In this document: piece by piece, positions 45,415 through 56,131 of the stretch
Layout: each line of letters begins with the position of its first letter
Position numbering within the stretch: the first letter of the stretch is position 1
Assembly (NCBI GenBank): GCA_025531455.1
Contig: JAMYHL010000012.1
Span: 124,001 to 188,000 of the forward strand
Source of the DNA: Apiotrichum sp. Y4204
Taxonomy: Eukaryota; Basidiomycota; Tremellomycetes; Trichosporonales; Trichosporonaceae
Reading direction: 5' to 3'
Length of the DNA: 64,000 nt
Notes under the pieces: generated by a model
Database searches by the model: none
The model's input: the letters and a program-made list of their open reading frames with translations, nothing else
What the model was told of the DNA's origin: nothing
Position numbers and translations under genes: made by a program

Positions 45415-47718
45415 CTAGGAGCTTGGAGCAGAGATGGTGAGCGTGGTATTCCCAAACAGACGCCCGCAGAGCGCCACTCCCTGCGCGACAGTACCAGCAA
45501 AGAGCGCGCCAAACCCACCCGCGCTCTCGACCTGTACGCCGCACGCCGCGATCCCCAGCACTGCCGCAGCCCCAAAGCCGAGGAGTAGCCTGCGGCGGTG
45601 CCGGGCGCGCACGATGGGTTCGGCGCCCGCAAAGTCGTCCCAGATTGGCGAGAGCGTGTCCCACCACAGCGTGCTCGCCCTGCCTGGCCAGTGTGTCTGG
45701 TGTCAGAAATAAATAAAAAAAATGAAAACAGTGATACTCACAAAGTTGAGGCCGGACCCATTGGCCCGACAGTAATTGTTCACCTCGTGCCATGTCGTGC
45801 GGCGCACGCCGGCGTGTACGCGCTCCACGAAGGCAGAGGCCGCGGCGGCCTTGACTTCGAGGGTGGGGAGCGCGTAGTCCCTCATACCCGCGACGAGCTG
45901 GGCAATGTACGCGGCTTTAATCTCGATAACTGTCGTGAACGACGCTGCTGTCAGAACGGCCAGAAATATATTCTGGGAGGGGGGGACGCACTGTGGCTCA
46001 GAGCCGAGTGGTTACCCACAACGGTAAAGAAGTTTGGAATACCAGGCAGCGCGGTGCCGCGGTACTGCGTCCACTCGGCCTTTGACGCGTAGTTGCCCGT
46101 CGCGTCCGTGGTCCCAGTGACCGGGGGGCCGACCGCCTGCCGTCAGCGCCTGTAGGTTTCATTACTCACTTCGGCGTCGAAGCCCGTCGCGAGGACGACG
46201 ACGTCGGCGGGCATCTCGCGCCCGTCGTCGAGCACCACCCCGGAAGACGTAAAGCCTGCGAGGCGGCCAATGACTGCGCGGACGTTTGGCCGCCGCAGGG
46301 CGGCGAGGTACCCATCCTCAAAGATCATCTGGCGTGCGCCAAACGCTTCTCTCAGCATGGATCGTTGCTGTCACTCACCGTACGTCGGCACAAAGTCGTC
46401 GCGGAGATATGCCGGAACATTCTCCTTCATCCATTTCCCAAACGCCTTCTCCGCCTTTGCGCGCGCCGCGGCGCCCTCCTCCAACAGAAAGTAGTACCAC
46501 AGATAGTCGTTGATAATGCAGCGGACCCACCGCTCCGCGCGCTGAAGCGCAGGCAGCCAGCGCCACGCGGCGTGCTGCTTTGCGGTGTATGGCGCCGAGT
46601 GCCGCTCTGCGCCCCCGCTGCCAAGGTACCACTGGCGCGTGCGCGCGAGCACGCGCACCGTGATTTTCCGGTCGGCGCTCAGCGCTGTTACGATCTGGGT
46701 GCTGATGTCAGGACTCGGGCTTGCAGACATAAACAGGAAAGGAAAGAAGTGGAAGCGTGTACAGTATCTGAGCTTCTGAGACAGCGACACACACGCCACA
46801 GCACACAAGCGACACGGCACACAACATTCCGTGGCGGCGCCACACACAAAACTAAACTTACCCCGAACAACCATTCCCGACGACGACGACCGTCTTGCCG
46901 CGCATGTCCGACAGACCAAGCGACTCGGGCCACGCCTGCGCCTCGACGACCATGCCGTGAAAGTCTCTTTGGCCCGGAAACACGCGGTTGACGCGGTTCG
47001 AAAGTGGGCTAATAGCCGAAATGACAATGTTTGCCTCCACAATCGACACGGTGCCCGTGTGCACGTCCTCGACCGTCACGACGTACACCCCGCGCGCGGC
47101 GTCCCATTCTGCGCTCGCAATGTTCTTGGATAAGTGGATGCGCGGGAGCATGTTCTGCCTGCGCGCAATGTCCTCCCAGTCTGCTGTCAGCGGGTGTGTG
47201 GGTGTGCTATTGTCGAGGATCGGGGTTGTTTTCGTTTGAATTTTGAAAGATTGCGTTTTCCCATTGTGTTTCGTGATTCTCGTCATTTTCATTCTTTTTG
47301 TTGCGCGCGTTCCTCCCCACATCCCCAAGTCCGCACGCAAACTCACACTTTTGGATCTCTGCGCGCTCGGGATGCGACTCGCTCCATTCGAGGTTCGGAA
47401 ACTCAGAGTGGGAGTATATGACCGCATAGATGTCTGCGCGGCACCCGCTGAAATGTCAGTCACGAACCAAGTTAATCACCCACGGGTAGCGGTTGACCCA
47501 CCACGCGCCGCCGACGCCGGCCTCGCGCTCGTAAATCTGCCATCAGCGTGAGTTTCTGCTGCACTCACGGTCCAATTCGTCAGGCCGCGCTTGTTGAGCT
47601 CGTGGGCCATGGAGATGCCGCCTATGCCTGCCCCAATGATGAGGACGGATGGCCCTCCGGGGCCATATCCCGCAGTGTGCGGGGTGGGAAAGAGAGTAGG
47701 TGCCTTTGCGTCGCCCAT
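45415..47718 (-). CDS. FAD/NADPH-dependent monooxygenase (Baeyer-Villiger/FMO type) with membrane tail
   Basis: Exons (minus) 47718-47569, 47536-47484, 47447-47347, 47180-46862, 46701-46379, 46348-46170, 46136-45992, 45944-45742 and 45696-45415 encode 584 residues. The FAD-binding Rossmann motif VLIIGAGIGGISMA and YEREAGVGGAWWVNRYPGCRAD are the standard opening of this class. RVFPGQRDFHGMVVEAQAWP corresponds to the linker fingerprint FxG...H...W. The NADPH-binding VVVVGNGCSG, ADVVVLATGFDAE and PNFFTVVGNHSALSHTSF complete the pattern. These enzymes insert oxygen into ketones or N/S centres of small molecules; the substrate is unknown. Unusually, the C-terminus carries two hydrophobic stretches (RLLLGFGAAAVLGIAACGV and GALFAGTVAQGVALCGRLF), predicted membrane anchors. 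The 30-nt intron at 46349-46378 is the shortest proposed here. Confidence 0.87.
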
Positions 47719-48879
47719 GATGTTTGGATGAGAGGAAAGGTGATCAGAGTGCCTGGTTTTAAACGTTTCTGTCAACCGCCGGCAGCTTCTCGACCTGTGT
47801 GCCCTCAGGTGAACTCTACATCAGTTGGCTTTATGATGTTAGTATACCCTTAGATGTAGCCTGCTCCAGTCACTCGAACAGACGTTTGCGCATGATCAAT
47901 CGTCGAGGACGACGCGGAATGCGGCGCTACACCGATGCCGCCGGGTCGCTGGGGTAGTTGACACAGACCACTGCCTAAAAGTCGAGTGGCGCGTGCCCCG
48001 TTATCTCGTCTCCAGCTCTGCAGCATCCTCTAGCTCATGTTGCACTCCGGCCCGCTCGTCCGTCCGCTTGGCAACAAATTCCATTGTCTCTCCTGTGTTG
48101 TGTGCTGTTTGTCAAGGTACTGTCCCTGTCCTCAGAGCGTCAAAATATCAGACGACGCGAGAACACACACAAAGCAGCTCGCCGACAAAAGCCAGCAAGA
48201 AGATACACACGCGCCACCGCACGCATCACGACATACCGCACCTCAACACACAGCGCACACAGCGCACACAGCGCAGCACGTGAAAGCCGGCATGCGGAAT
48301 GGGCTCCGGTCCAAGTGGCCAAGAGGGTAGTCACGACCACCCGTGTCCCAATCTGCACGGGGGCTGAGACAGATGACGATGCTTGGCGCGCCGGGGTATC
48401 ATTGTTCTCTGATCCTGTAGGAAGTGGAGCAGCGTGGGCCCAGTTATCCGGTTATATGGGTCTGCTCCCCGTCTCCGCCGTCCCGTCCGTGAGATCGGAG
48501 ATGGCGCCCCACATGGTTCTGCGAGCCCCCTTGTCAGTGGATCCTTGACGCTGTATGTCGTGCTCGATGAGACAGCCCCCGTGCACGAAGCGCACCGACA
48601 GTGCGATCGTGGGACTGGGACGCATGTGAGGTGGAACACATGTCAGACGAGGGACATGGGGACAGGTGATAAACATAAATCGAACTCGTCTGACAGGAAG
48701 TGGAGTCTGACAAGATTTATCAAACGAGACCCAGGACTCGCGTCCGGGACGTCTGAGACTCGAGTCCCAGACCCAGAACCCGAAAGGACACAAAAAGTCA
48801 TTAGGATTTGATTAGGATTTGTGATTAAAAAATTGACGAGAACCGTCGAGGCCGAGAAGCATTTTGTGAGGATATCTAA
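47719..48879. other. Intergenic region between monooxygenase and tRNA-Glu
   Basis: 1.16 kb with no supported gene. A 9-nt unit ACACAGCGC repeats three times near 48248-48275. Frames of 100-150 codons occur on both strands with no family resemblance or splice organisation. Confidence 0.55.
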
Positions 48880-48976
48880 TCTTCGCTAGTATATCGGTTA
48901 GTATAATCGCCTCTCAAGAGAGAGCCTTCTAATCAGAAGATCGCGATAGAGCAGGGTTCGACTCCCTGGCGGAGAA
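48880..48976 (+). tRNA. tRNA-Glu (CTC) with 25-nt intron
   Basis: The cloverleaf was folded by eye. The acceptor stem TCTTCGC pairs with GCGGAGA (48880-48886 / 48969-48975; one G-T pair). The D-arm is GTAT...GTAT. The anticodon stem ATCGC pairs with GCGAT (48906-48910 / 48943-48947), and the T-arm is CAGGG-TTCGACT-CCCTG (48952-48968). The anticodon CTC lies at 48913-48915, after C32-T33 and before A37. A 25-nt intron (48917-48941) sits at the canonical position between bases 37 and 38. A-box-like TAGTATATCGGTTAGTAT and B-box GGGTTCGACTCCC are present. A T-rich run from 48979 is the probable Pol III terminator. It decodes GAG, a heavily used codon in these GC-rich genes. Confidence 0.9.
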
Positions 48977-48978
48977 GA

Positions 48979-49012
48979 TTTTTGGATTTTTTTCAGGGAG
49001 GTTTTTTTTTTC
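48979..49012 (+). terminator. Pol III oligo-T terminator cluster
   Basis: Three T runs (5, 7 and 10 T's) follow directly after the tRNA 3' end, the expected arrangement for Pol III termination. Confidence 0.75.
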
Positions 49013-49739
49013 CTCTTCCTCTCTCGAGGGGCACGCGATTTTGGCATGGATGGCATGCTTGCTAGCGCGCTAGCGCGTGTTGTCGTGCAGTTGCGCAGGT
49101 GATCCGGTCGACCTGGGTCTGCAATCTGCAAGTGTGCAGAGGTCGATGGGGGCATGGAGCTGTGTTCAGCCTTGCTCACTCTGCGGCCAGATCCACCAAA
49201 GGACAGCAAGACGCTGGTGGGAAAGGCCGTGGACATGTCGGTCGAGGGTTGAGGATTGAGGATTCAACGCATACGAGAACCTGACGACTGATGAAAACAT
49301 AGAGGACGACGAGTGCTGCAGTCCTTCTGGACTATTTTTATGCTCATCCCGCGCCCCTGCCAGCATATGGCCAGCATCCAGACCTTTTTATAGGATTGTA
49401 GCAGATAGCAGACCACGAGGCACATGTGCACATGCCGCAGCAGAGATACAGGGAGCCAGGGAGGTTGTCTGCACGACAGGGCCGCCCTCTGGGGAGGTTA
49501 CAAAACCTTGATCATTGATCCTTTGATCGAGTGTTGCGCGTGCTGCGTCTATTTCAGTCACCTCGAGAAACCTTCAAGTCTCGGCCTTCGTGACCAAGTG
49601 TGCACCTCGGGCCTCGATGGCCCCGATATGCACCTGTAGTCATGTGGTATGTGGGAGCATGTCAGACGATCAGAATATCAGTCCTGTATATAATCTCTCC
49701 AGCGAGCTCGCGACAGAGACTCATCCTAGTCATCTCACC
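49013..49739. other. Intergenic spacer before the small secreted protein gene
   Basis: No gene seen. A TATATAA element at about 49686-49692 lies about 50 bases upstream of the ATG at 49740 and could be a TATA box for that gene. CTTGATCATTGATCCTTTGATCG near 49507 has three spaced TTGATC-like units. Confidence 0.5.
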
Positions 49740-50087
49740 ATGCGCGTTCTGCTCCTCGTCGCCACCCTCCTCTTGGTCCTGACCAGTGTGCTCGCCGCGC
49801 CGACACCCTATCAGCCCGCACCCGGCCCAGGCGTCCCGTACCGCAAACTGCCCGCCTTCCCACCCCCAGCGCCGCGGCCCGCGAGAAAACGCCCGGCACC
49901 GTGGTCCGCGCCCTACGGCTTTGGGTGGACGTGGCCGCCGCGCCTGCCGAGCGCTGCGCCGGCCTTTGTGAAGATTATGCGTAGTGGCGAACGCGTGCCG
50001 GTCCTCGATGGCGAAGAGGAGAGGGAGAGGGACGAAGAGAGGAAAATGGTTGGCGTCATGGTTGATGTTACGATTGTGGAGGAGTAG
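49740..50087 (+). CDS. Small secreted proline-rich protein
   Basis: An intronless 115-residue frame. MRVLLLVATLLLVLTSVLAAP is a textbook signal peptide with cleavage expected after Ala-19 or Ala-20. The mature part starts with a Pro-rich basic segment ([20 protein letters not shown]), then YGFGWTWPPRLP, and ends in an acidic region (DGEEERERDEERK) and a hydrophobic end VGVMVDVTIVEE. It has no cysteines in the mature region, unlike most effector-like small secreted proteins. A TATATAA box lies about 50 bases upstream. No homologous family is recognised. Coding status rests on the signal peptide, GC-rich codon use and promoter placement. Confidence 0.65.
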   Translation: MRVLLLVATLLLVLTSVLAAPTPYQPAPGPGVPYRKLPAFPPPAPRPARKRPAPWSAPYGFGWTWPPRLPSAAPAFVKIMRSGERVPVLDGEEERERDEERKMVGVMVDVTIVEE

Positions 50088-51093
50088 TGTAAGTGCGGGA
50101 TGCGGCGGATGCGGCCTGTTCCGTGCTGATACTCAGCCATGCTCGATGCCGGACGACGAGACGAATGGGCGTACTCCTCGCACTTGCGCACTGCGCGCAG
50201 AGGGGAGACGCCTTGCCCGACACAAAACATGCTGGACACTGTATCATGATACTGTACAGTACGCAGTGGAGCGGGGTCCCCTTTAGACCGTGCACGATGG
50301 CTGCGATGGGCGATACGGCACACGGCGCTGAGCGCCGTTCACACGATACGATACGATATTCCAACAGATATGCATACATTACATCCGAGTACAAGGTCCG
50401 AAAGAACTCCCAGATCCACAGATGTCGGGATGCGGCATTAGACATTGTCCGACAGAAAGGCCTCACGGATGACCAGGCAGCTCCTAGCTCACAGTTCTGC
50501 GAGATCCGAACACTGATAGATTCCATGCTTAATGCCGCGCCCGCTCGCGCCATTATCTGATATCCCCTTCGTCTGTGCTCCCACCCGCTCCACCCACACA
50601 AACGAACGCTCACACGACTGTGTCGACCCCGACATCGGCCAGTTATCCAATGAGCGCCGGGTGTGCGCCATATCGCGGGTGGGGGGGCCTCCGGGCCTGA
50701 GCGGGTGGCTTGCAACTCTGAAGGCTGTCGACCACTCATCGCTGGTCGCTTACTCCTCTGGGCCACATTCCGCAACGGGCGAGATACTGCAAGATGCTCC
50801 GAGATGCGAGATATGGGATGCGAGATGAGCGTACATCGCTCGCCATGTTTCGGGCCAGACACGGAAATTATGCCTAACGGAAGGTCCAGAGGAATGGAAA
50901 TAGAAAAGTTGCCATCTCCGAGCACTTTTGCCCGACATGTCCCGCCCGTCTGCGTCGTTTGGCGCTGCAGCTGGGAGCACGATCGGGAGTCGGAGTGGCA
51001 AGAAGATGGGGAAGGGAGGGTACACGAGGACATATAAGACGCTCTCCATTCCAGACGCGATCCTCTCCTCACTGTCCAATCCCCCTCCCCTCC
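50088..51093. other. Promoter region of the ferric reductase gene
   Basis: About 1 kb. A CGATACGATACGATA stretch lies at about 50345-50360 and an ACTGATAGAT site at about 50512. The latter fits HGATAR, the motif bound by fungal GATA-type iron regulators; one match of this length has little weight alone. Frames on both strands look non-coding. Confidence 0.45.
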
Positions 51094-52951
51094 ATGCTCT
51101 CCCTCTTCAAGCGCCACGGTGCCGCACCCGGCTTTGCGCCGGGCCATATCTCCATCACGGGCGTGTATGTCCCGACCTCGGCCGAGGTCACTGCCTTCCA
51201 GGCCGCGCGCGTCCCGTGGGCAAAGCAGGTAGTGTATGGGTACTACACGCTCGCGCTGCTGTGCGGCCTGCTCGTGCTGGCCATGGCGGCCAACATGGTG
51301 TGGAAGGCGCGTGTGCGGTGGAACACACAGCCAGGCCGGCGGGCGACTGCGCTCGCCCGCATGCTGTCCTATCCCCGCGCGAGGCCGTCCGTTGCCGACT
51401 GGGTCTGGACGCCGCCGCCGCTCGGCTACGCGCTCGTCATCCTCGCGACCCTTCTCGTCACCACCTGCCTCACGTTCGCAAACAAGTATCAGTACTACCC
51501 GCCCTTTTACGGGAGCGCGCCGCTGTACCTCCGCGCCGAGTGGTGCGCGATGGCGCTACTACCTTTCATCTAGTGCGTCCCGCGAGCGAGGTGTTTGTAG
51601 CTCACGATCAGTATCCTCGCGGCTAAACGTAACCCCATCACAACCCTCACCGGCATCCCGCACGACAAGCTCCAGGCGCTGCACCAGGGCGCGGCGCTCA
51701 TCTTCGTCTACCTCTCGCTCGTGCACACTGTCGCGGCGTGCGTGAGGGCAAACCGCCAGATGGGCATGGTGCGCACACTCGCGACCAACGAGGTGTATCT
51801 CAGCGGATTCGTCGCCCTCGCCCCGCTCTGCGTGCTGCTCGTCGGCGCCCTCCCGCCCTTCAGGTAAACAAATGTAATATGTCGTTCTGACGGCAGGAAA
51901 CTCGCGTACGAGACATTCTACGCCATCCACATCCCCATGGCGCTCTTCTTCCTCGGCGCTCTCTTCTGGCACGGATACCAGCTCCTGGACTCGGAGTAAG
52001 CTTGCCCGTCCCTCCCCGCTAATGCTCAGCGCGTACTGCATCGCGACGATCATCCTCGCGGGCAGCGCGGCCGCGTGGCGCGGGGGCATGATGCTGCTCG
52101 ACAACCCGCACGCGCACCGCGCTCAAATCACCCCGCTGGACGACGATACCCTCTCCATCACTATTCCCACGATGCTCGAGTGGAAGCCGGGACAGCATGT
52201 GTTCCTCCGCTTCCTGTGCCGGCCGCTCGAGAGCCACCCGTTCACGATTGCGAATGCGCCAATTGAGCGGCAGGCGCCGGCCAGCGACGGCCTGCCCCGC
52301 GAGATGCGCTTCATCGTGCGTGCCAAGACGGGCCTCACGCGCGCTCTGGCAGCCAAGGGCACAGTCTCGCTCGCGGCACTCGTCGATGGACCGTACGGCG
52401 CGGATGGGGCCGAGCTCGCCGCGTTCGACAGCACGCTCCTCATCGCAGGCGGGAGCGGCATCTCGTGGGCTTTGGGCGTCGCCCAGGCGCTCCGCGGAGG
52501 CGTGCTCGTCTGGGTGGTAAAGCATGAGGGTTAGTGTCAGTGGGTGTGAGATATGGCTGACGATAGGCTGGCCTGCGTGGTTTGGCGGAGAGCTTGCCGC
52601 GCTGCGTGCGAATGGCGTCGAGGTGCGCGTGTACGTCACGGGCTCCAACCGGTCTGAGAACGGTGACGGCGACACCCCCGACAAGGAGCTCGCTGTCCCC
52701 AAGCACTATTCCGGACGGCCGGACGTGGCTGCCCTCATTGCGGAGTTCATCGGCGCGAGCAGCGGCTCTGTCGGCATTGGTGGTGAGTGGGGGCTCGCGT
52801 GGGCTCGCAGTCAGTTCTGACAGCAGCATGTGGCCCGGCGGGACTGATCGCGGACGCGGCAAACGCCGCGGCGCGCGCGCAGACCGATATTCTCGCGGGT
52901 CGCAGTACCGTGCGTGAAGTGTTCCTCGCGACCGAGGCGTACTCGTGGTGA
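51094..52951 (+). CDS. Ferric/cupric reductase, transmembrane flavocytochrome
   Basis: Exons 51094-51572, 51612-51863, 51897-51995, 52030-52529, 52567-52782 and 52827-52951 encode 556 residues. These enzymes pass electrons from NADPH through FAD and two hemes across the plasma membrane to reduce extracellular Fe3+/Cu2+ before uptake. Two pairs of heme-ligand histidines spaced 14 apart are visible: His184/His198 (LHQGAALIFVYLSLVHT) and His255/His269 (IHIPMALFFLGALFWH). FAD binding is marked by HPFTIAN. The NADPH side is marked by LLIAGGSGISWALG and by CGPAGLIADAANAA near the C-terminus. There is no obvious N-terminal signal peptide, common in the family. All five introns are 34-44 nt. The 3' end is only 103 bases from the convergent NDUFAF3 stop. 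Confidence 0.93.
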
Positions 52952-53054
52952 GAAAGTTGGGTTAGTGGGGCAGTAATACATATGCAATGAGTTGTGCTGT
53001 CGCTCCGTCTCCGTCTCCGTGTCCACTTCTTCGTGTTTACGTCTCTCTCGTTCT

Positions 53055-53746
53055 TCACTGCCCACCCCGCGGCTGCGGCTGCAGCGGGCACAGGGCGGCG
53101 GAAATGGTGCGGCCCTCCTCGAAGAGCAGGTTGTATGTCGAGGCGGCGTTGCGCTGCGGTGTGAGCTTGATGGAAGGAGGTACCGACGCGTGAAGAACAC
53201 TTTTATGGCACCCTCAAGGTAATGCACCCCACACTTCTACTCACAGAGTCCATCACGTCGAGCTGGATGCCCAAGCTCGAGATGTAGTCCCTGATCGCCT
53301 TGGGAGCCGGAAGCACACGCTCGCCAGTGCCAAAAATAAGGATCTCTGGCGGAAATCAGCACAGCTCCAGGCATATTGAGCTCTTCTCTGCACAACCACC
53401 TCAACCTCTACTCACCAGGCCGGGGGACGAGCGTCTCGAACACCCTAAACCGATCCGTGTCCCACCCCTCCCAAGCCTTCGCGAGGCCCTCCGCGCCGTC
53501 CCCCCTCGGCGGGTCAACATCCCACAGCAGCACGCGTCCCTCGGCAAAAATACACCCCCCGGGTATAAGCAGCCCGTCGTTGAGCTTGAAACCCTGCTTT
53601 GTGAGCTTGGTGACTGATAGCGCGGGGTTGTCGCCCGAATCGAAGAGGTTCGTGAGCCCGCCGCCGGTAGCGCCGCCGGAGGCGTGGATTGCCCTTGTCT
53701 GCGAGACGAGCGTGCGTGTCAGGGGACGGAGTGCTGAGCGGAACAT
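53055..53746 (-). CDS. NDUFAF3: Mitochondrial complex I assembly factor NDUFAF3 homolog
   Basis: Exons (minus) 53746-53416, 53345-53245 and 53153-53055 give 176 residues, close to the usual size. It helps assemble the Q-module of NADH:ubiquinone oxidoreductase at the inner membrane. The N-terminus MFRSALRPLTRTLVSQTRAI is an amphipathic presequence. The conserved core includes LLIPGGCIFAEGRVLLWDV, PEILIFGTGERVLPAP, SSLGIQLDVMDSRNAASTYN and LFEEGRTISAAL, all typical of the DUF498 (Mth938-like) fold. RNAASTYNLL begins the last exon, so both splices are needed. Its presence implies a respiratory chain with complex I. Arranged head-to-head with ADE2. Confidence 0.93.
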
Positions 53747-53961
53747 GTTGATGGGGAGATGAGAAGAGTGGGAAATGTGGGATGTGGATGTTGTTGGAGT
53801 TCGACGATGTCATCACTTCGAGTGCTCGAAGTTGGGCCCGGGACCAAATCTTCCGGTTCCAGGAATGCGGCAAAAAAGTTGGATTCCATCTCGATCCCGG
53901 CACTTCTCCACCTCTCTCCATCACTCTCTCTCGCCACCAACACTGGTCAACGACATCAACG
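53747..53961. promoter_or_regulatory. Divergent promoter, NDUFAF3 / ADE2
   Basis: Only 215 bases separate the two ATG codons, so regulatory elements and leaders must be shared or overlapping. CTCCACCTCTCTCCATCAC pyrimidine-rich sequence precedes the ADE2 start. Confidence 0.65.
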
Positions 53962-56048
53962 ATGGCGCCCAAGAAGACTGTCGGAATCCTGGGTACGTGT
54001 GCAGGCAGGGAGAGGCGGGATGCATGAGGTGGTGGAGAGATTGTGAAGTGAATCTCAGGAACCACCTCTGCCTCCACTTTGTGCACCCTCTTGTCCGTTG
54101 CAACTCGTTACTCGCTTTGCTCGCGGTCCACTGACTCCAGGCGGCGGCCAGCTCGGCCGCATGCTGACGCACCCCGCCGCGCTCCTTGGCATTCCGCTGC
54201 TCATCCTCGACAAGGGCGAGTACACGCCCGCGAAGCAGACGCTGCTCCCGCCGCCGGACCTCGAGCACCCCGATGGGCCGTTCACGAGCGAGGAGCACAT
54301 CCGCGCGCTCGCAAAGGCATGCGATGTGCTTACTGTCGAGATTGAGCACGTGAACGCCGACGTGCTCGCCGCCGTCGAGGCCGAGGGTCTCTGCGAAGTC
54401 CAGCCGTCGCCCAAGACCATCCGCCTCATTCAGGACAAATACCTCCAACACGCGCACCTCGCCGAGCAGGGCATCCCGACCGCACCGTTTGCGCCCCTCC
54501 CGCCAAACCCAAAGACGGCTGATGTGGTTGCGATTGCCGACAAGCTCGGTCTTCCGCTCATGCTCAAGGCGCGCACGCTAGCATACGACGGCCGCGGAAA
54601 CTACCCGCTCAAGGGTACGAGCGACGCGGACATCTCGGCCGCGCTCGAGTTCCTCGGCGACAGGCCGCTGTACGCCGAGGGCTGGGCGCCGTTTGTCAAG
54701 GAGGTGGCTGTCATGGTTGTGCGCAATGTTGCCGGCGAGGTGCGCTCGTACGACGCTGTCGAGACCATCCACCGCAACAGCATCCTCCGCGTCTGCTTTG
54801 CCCCCCTCCGCGCGTCCGGCGCCGGCATGGAGGGCGTCAACCAGCGGGCCCGTGAGCTTGCCGAGAAGGCCGTTGCGACCCTCGACGGCGCGGGTATCTT
54901 TGGTGTTGAGATGTTCCTTCTTCCCGATGGTGAGTGGAGATGAGAGTGGAGGCAGGGGTGGTAGCCGCCGGCGGTTACCTGTGACCACAACAACAGGTCG
55001 CGAGCATGGTCAAACTGTTTGCACCTATCATCGCCGCCATCCACATGCTCCTCGCCTTGCGGTTGCCGCTCGCTCTACGCTGTTTGCTGTGCTCGTGCTG
55101 ACATCAGGCTCCCTCAAGGTCAACGAGATCGCGCCGCGCCCGCACAACTCGGGGCACCACACGATCGAGGCATGCCACACGTCGCAGTTCGAGAACCACC
55201 TGCGCGCAATCCTTTCGTTGCCGCTTGGAGACACGGGTCTGCGCGTGCCGAGCGCAGCGATGGTCAACGTCCTCGGCGTGTCGGGCTCGATGGAACCTGT
55301 CGAGGCGATGGCGGACGCTGCGCTCGCCGTCCCCGGCGCCAATGTCCACCTGTACGGCAAGGCCGAGTCGCGCGCCGCCCGCAAGATGGGCCACATTACG
55401 GTCACGGGCGAGAGCGATGCCTCTGTGCGTGCTTCTGTGCGTGACCTCCTTTCGGCCCAGCCGGATCTCGACAAGGAGTTTATCGACGGCCTCGTCCCCG
55501 CCCCCGTGGCTGGCCACTCGCACGCCGCGCCCCTCGTCGGCATCATCATGGGCTCCGACTCGGACCTCCCGACCATGCTTCCCGCTACCAAGATCCTCGA
55601 CAAGTTTGGCATCCCCTACGAATTGACGATCACGAGCGCGCACCGCACACCCGACCGTATGGTCAAGTACGCACGGAGCGCGGCGACGCGCGGCCTCCGG
55701 GCGATCATCGCTGGTGCGGGCGGCGCAGCGCATCTCCCGGGAATGGTGGCGAGCGAGACGTCTGTCCCCGTCATTGGTGTCCCTGTGCGCGCGTCGGTCC
55801 TTGACGGCGTCGACAGCCTGTACTCTATCATCCAGATGCCGCGCGGCATCCCCGTCGCGACGGTGGGTATCAACAACAGCACCAACGCCGCGCTGCTTGC
55901 TATCCGCATCATTGGCACGTCCATCCCGCACTGGCAGACCGAGACGGAGGAGTACGCGCGCAGCCTCGAGGAGGAGGTGCTCGCCAAGGCGGACGATCTC
56001 GAGGAGATGGGCTGGGACAAGTACGTCGCCGACCGGCTGAAGAAGTAG
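53962..56048 (+). CDS. ADE2: Phosphoribosylaminoimidazole carboxylase (purine biosynthesis)
   Basis: Exons 53962-53992, 54141-54929 and 55108-56048 give 586 residues. It is the bifunctional fungal type. The N-terminal ATP-grasp half (PurK-like) shows [50 protein letters not shown] and [19 protein letters not shown]. The C-terminal half (PurE-like) starts with [14 protein letters not shown] (GSDSD at 422-426), then [11 protein letters not shown] and [17 protein letters not shown]. Together they carboxylate AIR to CAIR in de novo purine synthesis. The first exon is only 31 bases and the first intron splits GILG/GGQLG. The second intron (178 nt) is long for this genome. Loss of this gene classically gives red, adenine-requiring colonies. 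All catalytic blocks appear intact. Confidence 0.97.
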
Positions 56049-56131
56049 AAGCGGATATCAGTACACTATGCATCGTTGTCTTGGATCGTGGACAGGTTAC
56101 AGTGCTATGCGCTATGCTCTATGGTACAGTA

